Below are positions 1 through 7,581 of a stretch of 64,000 nt of DNA, piece by piece; within the stretch, counting starts at the first letter, position 1; every line of letters starts with the position of its first letter. The notes below the pieces were generated by a model, which saw nothing but the letters and a program-made list of their open reading frames with translations, ran no database searches and was not told the DNA's origin. A program made the position numbers and the translations under genes. The stretch lies in NCBI GenBank assembly GCA_045586405.1, contig JAZNAG010000089.1, forward strand, positions 62,001 to 126,000, read 5' to 3'. This DNA comes from SIG607 sp045586405. GTDB lineage: Bacteria; Bacillota; Clostridia; Oscillospirales; Acutalibacteraceae.

Positions 1-998
1 AGACCGAGAATAAGGTACATAAGAGGTGTCTGCTTTGTTATAAAGATAGCGGCAAAAAGACAGGCGGTCATAAGGGCTACACCTATTAAAATAGTGCTTT
101 TTCTGCCCACCCTTGAGGAAAGAAGACCAAGGGGGACAAAGGCAATTATTGCCGAAATAGTGGCGGTGAGCAGATAGCCTGAAGAGGTGCCAAGATCCAC
201 CTTCCAGACATTCACGCAATATCTTGAAAAAGCGGTGGTAACCGAGTTATAAGACATAAACCAGAAAAGTACCGAAAGCAAAATAAAGATAAGGCTTCGT
301 CTTACCTCTTTGGGCATTTTTTTGCCCTTGTTTTCCTCTGTCGGCTCTTCGTCTTTTATATTGGTTTCTTTTAAAATTTTGTTTTCATTTAAAGAGAAAA
401 CCATTATAAGAACGCTTATCAGCATAAAGGCGGCGATAACGATAAACACCGGCATAAATGACTGATTCTCGGTGTAGACGCTTTCACCCTGTGCATTTTT
501 TTCACTTTTGAGCAAAAACATCATAGCAATAGTAGCAAAAATACCGCCGATATAGCCCACAAGATTTATAACTGCATTTGCTTTACTGCGAAGGGGCTTT
601 TCGGTGACGTCGGGCATATATGCAACGGCAGGTGTGCGGTAAACACCCATAACTATAAGAAGCAGCATAAGGGTAATGAAAAAGCCCCAGAAATTGACTT
701 TTTGCTGGAAAAGACCTAAGGTGATAAGTAAAACCACCGCAAAAAGTGTTCCGTAAAGAATATAGGGTGTTCGTTTGCCCAGCCTTGTTCTTGTGCGGTC
801 GGAAATGGCGCCGAAAAGGGGCAACATAAATATGGCGAGAATATTATCTGCCGCCATAATTGTGTTAGCGGCAAATGTCTTAAGACCGAAGGTATACTCC
901 AGTATAAAGGGAATTACCTGGTCATAAAACTGCCAAAAAGCAAGAATAGACATAAAGCCAAAGCCGATAAGTATAGTTCTTTTATAGTTAAGCTTCAT
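1..998 (-). CDS. MFS transporter, SLC45/sugar-cation symporter-like (C-terminus off window)
   Basis: Polytopic membrane transporter reading leftward and running off the window, so about 332 N-terminal residues are seen. The protein starts MKLNYKRTILIGFG. The first helix pair is followed by a short motif-A-like loop (GAISDRTRTRLGKRTPYI), typical of major facilitator proteins related to disaccharide/cation symporters. A charged central loop with KDEEPTEENKGKK separates the N- and C-terminal helix bundles. The start is the ATG at 998, preceded by GAGGTG. It is divergent from the metal-resistance operon on its right. The substrate cannot be read from the sequence; a sugar is the family-based guess. 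Confidence 0.8.
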   Translation of the reverse strand, partial: MKLNYKRTILIGFGFMSILAFWQFYDQVIPFILEYTFGLKTFAANTIMAADNILAIFMLPLFGAISDRTRTRLGKRTPYILYGTLFAVVLLITLGLFQQKVNFWGFFITLMLLLIVMGVYRTPAVAYMPDVTEKPLRSKANAVINLVGYIGGIFATIAMMFLLKSEKNAQGESVYTENQSFMPVFIVIAAFMLISVLIMVFSLNENKILKETNIKDEEPTEENKGKKMPKEVRRSLIFILLSVLFWFMSYNSVTTAFSRYCVNVWKVDLGTSSGYLLTATISAIIAFVPLGLLSSRVGRKSTILIGVALMTACLFAAIFITKQTPLMYLILG

Positions 999-1062
999 AA
1001 ACACACCTCAGTTATTTGTTAGAATAAGTATATCACTTAATAAGTTTTTCTTCAAGAAAATA

Positions 1063-1091
1063 TTGACAAAAAGCGGGACTTTGAATATAAT
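1063..1091 (+). promoter_or_regulatory. Promoter of metal-stress operon
   Basis: Perfect consensus: TTGACA at 1063-1068 and TATAAT at 1086-1091 with 17 bp between. It lies directly upstream of the operator palindrome, so the first transcribed bases would be inside or beside the operator. Confidence 0.85.
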
Positions 1092-1101
1092 GAAAACAGA
1101 A

Positions 1102-1123
1102 CATTTGAACGGTTGTTCAAATG
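1102..1123. promoter_or_regulatory. ArsR/SmtB-type operator palindrome
   Basis: CATTTGAAC (1102-1110) and GTTCAAATG (1115-1123) are exact inverted repeats separated by GGTT. The TTTGAAC half-site resembles known CadC/CzrA operator half-sites (TGAAC, TTCAAAT). It sits just after the -10 box and ends before the Shine-Dalgarno of the repressor gene, as expected for autoregulation. Binding by the adjacent repressor is inferred. Confidence 0.8.
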
Positions 1124-1140
1124 ATAAAAGGAGGCTCGTT

Positions 1141-1494
1141 ATGGCGGATTTGCCAGCATGTGAATTTATACATATCCACAAAGATATTGTGTCCGAAGTT
1201 ATGACGGCTATGCCACAAGAGGAAGAACTTTATGCACTTGCTGACCTTTATAAAGTTTTCGGTGACTCAACACGCATAAAAATTCTTTATGTTTTGTCAA
1301 AATCGGAAATGTGCGTTTGTGATATAGCGGGAATTTTAAATATGACCATTTCGGCAATATCTCATCAGCTTAAAATTTTAAAACAGGCAAGACTTGTAAG
1401 TTTTAGAAAAGAGGGCAAAGCCGTTTTTTACAGCCTTGCAGATGACCACGTAACAACCATTATAGAAAACGGTATGGAGCATATCGAAGAATAG
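1141..1494 (+). CDS. ArsR/SmtB-family metal-sensing repressor
   Basis: Winged-helix repressor of about 117 residues that should release the upstream operator when Zn, Cd or Pb binds. The DNA-recognition stretch MTISAISHQLKILKQARLV and the preceding ELCVCD-like segment (sequence here SEMCVCDIAGIL) are classic ArsR features; the CVC pair is a candidate metal site. An N-terminal Cys/His segment (LPACEFIHIHKD) resembles the CadC N-terminal cysteine region. The start chosen is ATG 1141 behind AAAGGAGG; the open frame extends upstream to 1063, but that part overlaps the promoter and operator. It is first gene of a three-gene operon with the HMA protein and the P-type ATPase. Confidence 0.88.
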   Translation: MADLPACEFIHIHKDIVSEVMTAMPQEEELYALADLYKVFGDSTRIKILYVLSKSEMCVCDIAGILNMTISAISHQLKILKQARLVSFRKEGKAVFYSLADDHVTTIIENGMEHIEE

Positions 1495-1504
1495 GAGAAA
1501 TTTT

Positions 1505-1720
1505 ATGAAAAAGACATTTAATTTAAGCGACCTTGACTGTGCGCATTGTGCCGCAAAAATGGAAAGTGAAATTGCAAAAATCAAGGGCGTTGACAGCGTA
1601 AACATAAATTTTATCGCTCAAAAGCTTACTATAGAAGCTGCCGACGATATATTTGACGAAATTATAAAAAAGGCTCAGGATATTATTAAAAAGATAGAAC
1701 CTGACTGTGAGATAGTTTAA
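1505..1720 (+). CDS. Stand-alone heavy-metal-associated (HMA) domain protein
   Basis: A 71-residue ferredoxin-like HMA domain with the metal-binding loop LDCAHCAAKME (CxxC) near residue 12-15. Such domains bind soft metals and hand them to P1B-type ATPases. In most CadA/ZntA pumps this domain is fused to the ATPase N-terminus. Here it is a separate gene 10 bp after the repressor and 15 bp before an ATPase that lacks an N-terminal HMA domain, so it probably acts as the detached domain or a chaperone for that pump. Confidence 0.85.
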   Translation: MKKTFNLSDLDCAHCAAKMESEIAKIKGVDSVNINFIAQKLTIEAADDIFDEIIKKAQDIIKKIEPDCEIV

Positions 1721-1735
1721 TAAGGAAGTAAATAA

Positions 1736-3565
1736 ATGACGCGTAAACAAAAAAGGATTTTACTGCGTATAATAGCCTCGGCATTATTGCTTATAGTAGC
1801 CATAATAACCGATAAATTAAAGTTGCACGAAACCTTATCGGCGGCTTTTTACCTCGCATCCTTCATAACTATCGGTTATGATGTAATAATCAAGGCGGTT
1901 TTGGGGCTAAGACACAGACGGCTCTTGGATGAGAATTTTCTTATGGCGGTGGCGTCAATTGGCGCTGTTGTGCTTAGTGAATTTACCGAAAGCGTTGCCG
2001 TAATGCTCTTTTACCAGATAGGCGAGTTTTTTCAGTCTTATGCTGTGGGCAAAAGCCGTAAAAGTATAGCAGAGCTTATGGATATACGCCCCGATATTGC
2101 AAGGGTTATAAGAAACGGCGAAGAGTGTATCGTTTCACCTCAGGACGTTATGGTGGGCGAAGTGATTACGGTGCTTGGCGGCGAGAAAATTGCCCTTGAC
2201 GGTGTTGTGACAGAGGGAAAATCTTATGTTGATACCTCGGCGCTGACGGGCGAATCGGCACCTCGGGATATTTCTATAGAAAGCAGAGTGCTTGCAGGCT
2301 TTATAAATATGGGCGGTGCTGTAAAAGTAGAGGTGACAAAACCATTTTCTGAGTCCTCTGTTTCTAAAATCACACAGCTTATAGAAAATGCCGCAGTAAA
2401 CAAAACGAAAAGTGAAAAATTCATAACGAAATTTGCAAGATGGTATACTCCTGCCGTTATAGTGGGGGCACTACTTCTTGCAATCATACCGCAGTTTTTC
2501 GGCGGCGATTTGCTTATGTGGATAAAAAGGGCGCTTATTTTTCTTGTAATATCCTGCCCCTGCGCCCTCGTGATATCGGTACCGCTGACCTTTTTCGGCG
2601 GTATAGGTGCGGCTTCAAAAAGAGGTGTACTTATAAAAGGTACCGGTTTTATGGAAACATTGTCGGAATGTGACACCTTTGTTTTCGATAAAACGGGTAC
2701 GCTGACAAAAGGCAGTTTTGCCGTATCTCATATTAAAAGTGAGAAATTAAGTGATGAGGTACTGCTTGCTGTTTGTGCCGCGGCAGAAAGCTACAGTAAT
2801 CACCCTATAGCAAAATCTATTGTAAGTGCGGCAAAGGAAAATTATAAAAAATTTCTTGTCAGTGATGTAAAAGAGCTGACGGGTTACGGTATTTTTGCAA
2901 AGGTAGAAAACCGTGAGGTTTTTGTGGGTAACACAAAGCTTATGAACCGTATAGGCATTTTCTGTGAGGAAGACGATTCTTTGGCGGTGCATATCGCCAT
3001 TAGCGGTGAATATGCAGGTACTGTTTTTCTTGCAGACGAAATAAAAGAAGAAACATCTGAGGCGGTAGAGCGCCTTTATCAGCTCGGCATAAAAGAAACA
3101 TATATGCTGACAGGCGACAGGCAGGAAATAGCCGAAAAAACAGCAAATACGGCAGGCATAAAAAATGTTTGCGCGTCGCTGCTGCCCGAAGAAAAGGTAT
3201 CTGCCCTTGAAAAGATAAAGAAAGAAGGCAGAAAAATTGCTTATGTAGGTGACGGAATCAACGATGCTCCTGTAATAGCCCTTGCCGATGTAGGCATTGC
3301 GATGGGAGCTCTCGGCAGCGATGCGGCGGTGGAAGCGGCTGACATAGTGCTTATGGACGATAACCCGCTTAAACTGGGCGAAGCCTTAAAGGTATCAAGG
3401 CGGACACGAAGTATTGCTACACAGAATATAGTTTTTGCTCTCTTCGTAAAGGTGCTGTTCCTTATTTTAGGTGCCTTGGGCATCGCGGGAATGTTCGGTG
3501 CCGTTGTTGCCGATGTAGGCGTGGCAATAATTGCAATACTCAACGCCATGAGGGCTTTAAAATAA
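1736..3565 (+). CDS. cadA: P1B-type (Zn/Cd/Pb-class) metal-exporting ATPase
   Basis: Integral membrane ATPase of 609 residues that exports divalent soft metals. Visible features are the actuator motif TGES (about residue 172), the CPC metal-site triad in the sixth helix (residues 274-276, SCPCALVIS), the phosphorylated aspartate D318 in DKTGTLT, an HP motif (SNHPIAKS) in the nucleotide domain, and GDGIND near 505-510. The C-terminal helix VVADVGVAIIAILNAMRAL has the Asp-containing pattern of the Zn/Cd subclass. It has no N-terminal HMA domain; that domain is encoded by the preceding gene. Zn versus Cd versus Pb preference is not decided by the sequence. Confidence 0.9.
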   Translation: MTRKQKRILLRIIASALLLIVAIITDKLKLHETLSAAFYLASFITIGYDVIIKAVLGLRHRRLLDENFLMAVASIGAVVLSEFTESVAVMLFYQIGEFFQSYAVGKSRKSIAELMDIRPDIARVIRNGEECIVSPQDVMVGEVITVLGGEKIALDGVVTEGKSYVDTSALTGESAPRDISIESRVLAGFINMGGAVKVEVTKPFSESSVSKITQLIENAAVNKTKSEKFITKFARWYTPAVIVGALLLAIIPQFFGGDLLMWIKRALIFLVISCPCALVISVPLTFFGGIGAASKRGVLIKGTGFMETLSECDTFVFDKTGTLTKGSFAVSHIKSEKLSDEVLLAVCAAAESYSNHPIAKSIVSAAKENYKKFLVSDVKELTGYGIFAKVENREVFVGNTKLMNRIGIFCEEDDSLAVHIAISGEYAGTVFLADEIKEETSEAVERLYQLGIKETYMLTGDRQEIAEKTANTAGIKNVCASLLPEEKVSALEKIKKEGRKIAYVGDGINDAPVIALADVGIAMGALGSDAAVEAADIVLMDDNPLKLGEALKVSRRTRSIATQNIVFALFVKVLFLILGALGIAGMFGAVVADVGVAIIAILNAMRALK

Positions 3566-3576
3566 AATATTTATAA

Positions 3577-3610
3577 AAAAAAGATGCGCAGAACCTTGCG
3601 CATCTTTTTA
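3577..3610 (+). terminator. Intrinsic terminator of metal operon
   Basis: Stem AAGATGCGCA / TGCGCATCTT with a six-base loop and a following T run. It closes the cadA operon. Confidence 0.85.
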
Positions 3611-3669
3611 TTGTCTTTAAATCTCGGTTTCAAGACGGTATTCAATTGCCAAAAAACAAGTTGAGAATA

Positions 3670-3698
3670 TTGACAATAAGTGCATAAAAATATATAAT
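3670..3698 (+). promoter_or_regulatory. Promoter of dockerin/cohesin pair
   Basis: TTGACA 3670-3675, 17 bp, TATAAT 3693-3698, about 40 bp before the ATG at 3739. Confidence 0.8.
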
Positions 3699-3738
3699 AG
3701 ATTTATATTATGGAATATTATGTCGAAAGGAAAACGGT

Positions 3739-5937
3739 ATGAAAATACTCAAAAAAATCGTTTCACTGTTGCTTACCGTCTCTATGATTTGCTCAGTTGT
3801 TGTAATATCGAGTTTTGAAATTTCCGGTCTTTCTGTTCGTCAGGGTTATATAACGGGTGGCAATGCAAATGTTTATGCCGGGCCGTCTGATAAATCTGAT
3901 TTTCTTGGCACCTTGTCAGAGAATACACAGGTTGTGGTAACAAAGACAGGCTTCAGGGATAATGATAAAACCATTTGGTATAAGCTTACTGCCACTACAG
4001 ATGCAGGCAACATAGAAGGCTTTGTGCATTACAGTTATGTAAAAATAATCGGTAGTGCAAAAAGTTTCAGCGCTGTTATTACCAAGGATAAAGGCACTTA
4101 TGTTTTTTCTCATGCAGGTGACTGGAACGAAAAACTTTGCAGTGCTCCTAAGGATATGGAGCTTACCGTTGTTGGTGAAGAGAATGACTATGACGGAGAT
4201 AAATGGTATCAGGTTGTTGTTCAGTCCGGAGAAAAGGTTGTTGAAGGTTATGTATACAGTTCGTGTCTGAAGATAGTTTCTTATACGGCGGACGAAAACT
4301 TTGAAGCCTATCTTGATCAGGAGGGCTTTCCTGAAAGTTATAAGGTAAGGCTTCGTCAGATTCACACGGTTTATCCTAATTGGAAGTTTGTTGCAGACCA
4401 TATCAAACCTAACTGGGATGAGGTTGTAGCAGGAGAAACCGTTACAGGTCTTAATACGGTTGCTGCCTCGGCGCCTGAGTCTTGGAAATCAATGGATGAA
4501 GGCGCATACGACTGGTCGACAGGCAAGTATGTGGTTTGGGATTCGGGCGGATGGGTAGAAGCCGCAGATAATGTGGTGAAATATTACCTTGACCCCAGAA
4601 ATTTCTTAACTACAGGCTCTGAAATATTCCAGTTCATACAAATGAATTATGACCAAGAACAAAATACCAAAGAAAGACTTCAACTTGCCCTTAACGGCAC
4701 CTTTATGGAAGGCGCACTGCCTAAAGAAGAGGCTTATGAGCAAGTTACCTATACGACTTATGCCGACGTGCTTATGAAGGCGGCTGAAGAATCTGGTGTC
4801 AGCCCTATTTCCCTTGCCGCAATGATAATTGTAGAACAAGGTTCTAAGGGAACGGGCAACTGCATTTCGGGAACACAAGAAGGATATAAAGGATATTATA
4901 ACTTTTACAATATAGGCGCTTATGCGCACAGTGGCAAAAGCGCGGTTGAAAATGGTCTTATTTATGCTAAAAACAAGGGCTGGAATTCGAGGGCTGCTGC
5001 TATAATAGGCGGTGCAAAGTTTTATGCAGGTGAGTATATAAACCGTGGACAGAATAATTTGTACTACAAGAAATTTAATGTAGTGGCAGAAAAGTATTTC
5101 AGTCACCAGTATATGAGTAATATACAGGCGGCGGTTCATGAGTCTCAGCAGACAGCAAGAGGATATGCAGAAATTCTTTCTTCTGAACTTGTGTTTAATA
5201 TACCTGTTTATCAAAATATACCTGAAGAGGTTATGCCTTATCCGGTAACTGATGGCAATAATAATTGTTATCTTGCTGATATTTCTTTAAACGGATACGA
5301 GTATACGCCAACCTTTAATCCATACGTTTCAAACTATGAAATAATAGTTGAAGGTAACGTTTCAAAAATCGTTGTAACACCTGTTAAGGCTGATGAAAAG
5401 GCTAATGTTACAGGCGGCGGCACTATAGATTTGGCGGTAGGTGCTAACACTATAAAAATAAGCGTAAAAAGCACCAGCGGAATTGAGAAAACCTACACCG
5501 TATCGGTGGTTAGAAAAGCTTCTCAGGGATCGACAAATGGAGATCCCGAAATCAGCAGTACGGTTTATAAAGCAGGCGAAAAAACCATATCCGCCATAAT
5601 GCCGCAAACAAGTACGGAAGTGTTCGTTACTAACCTTAATGTTACAAACGGCTCTGCCAGGGTTTCGTCAACTGATGGAATTATTAAAAACGGTGATGTG
5701 GTAGAAATACTCGACAATGACGGCAACGTGAGATATACATATACTCTTATAGTTGCTTTTGATGTAAACTCAGATGGTAAATGTTCGCTTTTGGATTTAT
5801 CTTTGATAAAAAAACATCTTCTCAGAAAAAGTGAACTCACCGGTAACTCCTTTAGTGCAGCCGATGTAAATTATGATGGTAAGGTTACACTGAGTGACCT
5901 TTCGCTGATAAAACGAAAACTTCTTAAAATAACATAG
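3739..5937 (+). CDS. Secreted SH3-glucosaminidase with cadherin-like and dockerin domains
   Basis: Exported cell-wall hydrolase of 732 residues. Order: signal peptide (1 to about 30, KILKKIVSLLLTVSMICS); two bacterial SH3 repeats (about 35-100 and 108-182), which bind wall peptides; a GH73-type N-acetylglucosaminidase domain (about 335-470) with LAAMIIVEQGSKGTG, where E366 is the candidate acid catalyst, and YNFYNIGAY; a cadherin-like beta-sandwich (about 510-595); and a type I dockerin at the C-terminus (675-732). The dockerin has two calcium loops with ligands D675/N677/D679/D686 and D709/N711/D713/D720. It is co-transcribed with a cohesin-like membrane protein 14 bp downstream. Dockerin on a peptidoglycan hydrolase suggests docking to a surface scaffold rather than cellulose breakdown. 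Confidence 0.88.
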   Translation: MKILKKIVSLLLTVSMICSVVVISSFEISGLSVRQGYITGGNANVYAGPSDKSDFLGTLSENTQVVVTKTGFRDNDKTIWYKLTATTDAGNIEGFVHYSYVKIIGSAKSFSAVITKDKGTYVFSHAGDWNEKLCSAPKDMELTVVGEENDYDGDKWYQVVVQSGEKVVEGYVYSSCLKIVSYTADENFEAYLDQEGFPESYKVRLRQIHTVYPNWKFVADHIKPNWDEVVAGETVTGLNTVAASAPESWKSMDEGAYDWSTGKYVVWDSGGWVEAADNVVKYYLDPRNFLTTGSEIFQFIQMNYDQEQNTKERLQLALNGTFMEGALPKEEAYEQVTYTTYADVLMKAAEESGVSPISLAAMIIVEQGSKGTGNCISGTQEGYKGYYNFYNIGAYAHSGKSAVENGLIYAKNKGWNSRAAAIIGGAKFYAGEYINRGQNNLYYKKFNVVAEKYFSHQYMSNIQAAVHESQQTARGYAEILSSELVFNIPVYQNIPEEVMPYPVTDGNNNCYLADISLNGYEYTPTFNPYVSNYEIIVEGNVSKIVVTPVKADEKANVTGGGTIDLAVGANTIKISVKSTSGIEKTYTVSVVRKASQGSTNGDPEISSTVYKAGEKTISAIMPQTSTEVFVTNLNVTNGSARVSSTDGIIKNGDVVEILDNDGNVRYTYTLIVAFDVNSDGKCSLLDLSLIKKHLLRKSELTGNSFSAADVNYDGKVTLSDLSLIKRKLLKIT

Positions 5938-5951
5938 CAGGGGGATAAATA

Positions 5952-7370
5952 ATGAAAAAAGTAATTTTTAAAATAGTAGCTGTACTTACTGTTTTTGTTA
6001 TAATGCTTAGTATGATTACAATAAACGCTTTTGCTCTTTCGGGCTCTACAGCTATAACGGTTTCCAGCGCAAATCCAAAAGTAGGTGCAACCCTCATTGT
6101 TACTGCCTCATTCGAACTGGATGGAGAGGCTCAGGCTTTGGGCGAAATGCATTTTGACAGTACAAAACTTAAATATATTTCATCAAGCCCTGCAGGTGAC
6201 ACCAACTTTTCAAACGGTGTTGTTTATTTCGTGGCTGACGACTTTGTAACATCTCATTATTTCAGAGTAGAATTTGAGGTACTTGCCGAGGGTGAAACCA
6301 CAATAAGCCTTTCAGAATGTGTAATAAGCGATGGTACTTCTGAAGTGACCTTGTCCGGCGCCTCTAAAACAGTTAAGGCAGGTACTCAGCAGAGCAGCAC
6401 TTCATCTCAGGATCCTACCCAAAATGCAGGTGCAGCCCTTACCTCTATTACCGTTGCCTCAGGTACCCTTTCTCCCGAATTCAAAGAAAGCGTTACGGAC
6501 TATATGGTAATTGTACCTTATACCCAAACCGACGGTATTGTTTCCTGCACAACCCGTGATGAAGATGCAAAGGTGACTGTTCAGGGTAACAGAGAACTTA
6601 AGGTAGGTCTTAATAAAAGAACAATAATAGTAACCGCTTCAAACGGAGAAGAGCGCCGTTATACCGTAACCTTTAATCGTCTTGACGAAAACGGCAGAGA
6701 TACAACCATATCAGATGAAGAGCTTATTAAGGCAACCGTAAACGGTAAAGAGTTTGTTGTAACTCAGGCAAACGAAAATTATACCGTTCCCACGGGCTTT
6801 ACCCTTACCACCGCCACATATAATGATCAGGAAATAGCCGTTTATGCCGATGCGTCAGGCAAAATGAATATAGTATATCTTCGCGCCGCTGATAATAGCC
6901 AAGAAGGCTTCTATATTTTTGAAAACAATGAGTTTAAGACTTTCAACTTTATAGAATTCGGTGACAAACTTTATATTGTTTCAGAACCCACTCAGACCTT
7001 CGATAAACTTTTCAAAAGCGATTTTGAAAAGGACGGCAGAAAAATTCCTTGCTATAAGTATATGGTAAGTGAACTGGCTGATTTTATTGTCTTCTTAGGA
7101 AGAACGGCAGACGGACAGGAGACGTATTACAGATACGATACTCTCGAGGGAACAATTCAGCGTTTTCCTGATATCTTGTCAAGTGAAAAAACCGAAGAGA
7201 CAGGTAATGAAATAACTGTTCCCGCCACAAAGAAGATAGTGGTCATAGCGCTGGCAGGGGTACTCGTTTTAGGTATTATAGCCATACTTGTTCTTACTAT
7301 TGTTAAAATAGCACTTTCAACAAGAAACAAAAATGAAGAAATCTTAGCTGACGATACAGATATTGAATAA
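5952..7370 (+). CDS. Membrane-anchored cohesin-like protein
   Basis: Exported single-pass protein of 472 residues. A signal peptide (1 to about 29) precedes a cohesin-like beta-sandwich (about 33-142) with the pattern SANPKVGATLIVTASF, then HFDSTKLKYISSSP and a GASKTVKAG end strand. A Ser/Thr/Gln linker follows, then a cadherin-like sandwich (about 162-245, LTSITVASGTLSPEF). A further domain (about 250-410) is unassigned. A C-terminal hydrophobic helix (about 428-452, VVIALAGVLVLGIIAILVL) and a cytoplasmic tail complete it. It lies 14 bp after the dockerin-bearing glucosaminidase, so the simplest reading is that it tethers that enzyme. The cohesin call is from sequence pattern only and the interaction is inferred. 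Confidence 0.72.
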   Translation: MKKVIFKIVAVLTVFVIMLSMITINAFALSGSTAITVSSANPKVGATLIVTASFELDGEAQALGEMHFDSTKLKYISSSPAGDTNFSNGVVYFVADDFVTSHYFRVEFEVLAEGETTISLSECVISDGTSEVTLSGASKTVKAGTQQSSTSSQDPTQNAGAALTSITVASGTLSPEFKESVTDYMVIVPYTQTDGIVSCTTRDEDAKVTVQGNRELKVGLNKRTIIVTASNGEERRYTVTFNRLDENGRDTTISDEELIKATVNGKEFVVTQANENYTVPTGFTLTTATYNDQEIAVYADASGKMNIVYLRAADNSQEGFYIFENNEFKTFNFIEFGDKLYIVSEPTQTFDKLFKSDFEKDGRKIPCYKYMVSELADFIVFLGRTADGQETYYRYDTLEGTIQRFPDILSSEKTEETGNEITVPATKKIVVIALAGVLVLGIIAILVLTIVKIALSTRNKNEEILADDTDIE

Positions 7371-7374
7371 AAAT

Positions 7375-7405
7375 AAAAAGCCTTTGCTGTTGCAAAGGCT
7401 TTTTA
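7375..7405 (+). terminator. Intrinsic terminator
   Basis: AGCCTTTGC (7379-7387) pairs with GCAAAGGCT (7392-7400), followed by TTTTATTTT. Ends the dockerin/cohesin operon. Confidence 0.9.
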
Positions 7406-7410
7406 TTTTC

Positions 7411-7439
7411 TTGACACAAATTATAAATGGTGCTAAAAT
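7411..7439 (+). promoter_or_regulatory. rny promoter
   Basis: TTGACA 7411-7416, 17 bp, TAAAAT 7434-7439 with an extended TGC upstream of the -10. The transcript would have a leader of about 135 nt. Confidence 0.75.
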
Positions 7440-7445
7440 AATATA

Positions 7446-7570
7446 CAGTAGGTTACAATGGTGGTATAGTGTAATTTTGGCGAACACAAAAAATCACTAT
7501 TGACTTTATACCGGGGTAAAGATGCGGCCTCGGAGGGTGAGTCCCTGATAAAACGCATTTAATATATAGG
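7446..7570 (+). promoter_or_regulatory. Structured untranslated leader of rny
   Basis: The long leader contains a nested fold: an outer pairing AGATGCG (7520-7526) with CGCATTT (7554-7560), and an inner hairpin AGGG (7534-7537) / CCCT (7543-7546) with loop TGAGT. No riboswitch class was recognised. There is no T-run after the structure, so it is not an ordinary attenuator. It ends just before the TATAGGAGG ribosome-binding site, so it could affect translation. Confidence 0.4.
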
Positions 7571-7581
7571 AGGAATTTAAT

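Noticed and set aside
4606..5214. Antisense reading frame of 202 codons
   Set aside because: It is a shadow of the glucosaminidase coding sequence and has no ribosome-binding site or family match.
3739..7370. Cellulosome locus
   Set aside because: Only one dockerin and one cohesin-like protein are present, and the enzyme is a peptidoglycan glucosaminidase with no cellulase or carbohydrate-binding module.
7446..7570. Known riboswitch in the rny leader
   Set aside because: The conserved cores of TPP, FMN, SAM, glycine, lysine, cobalamin, purine, preQ1 and c-di-GMP types were not found; kept only as an unexplained leader.
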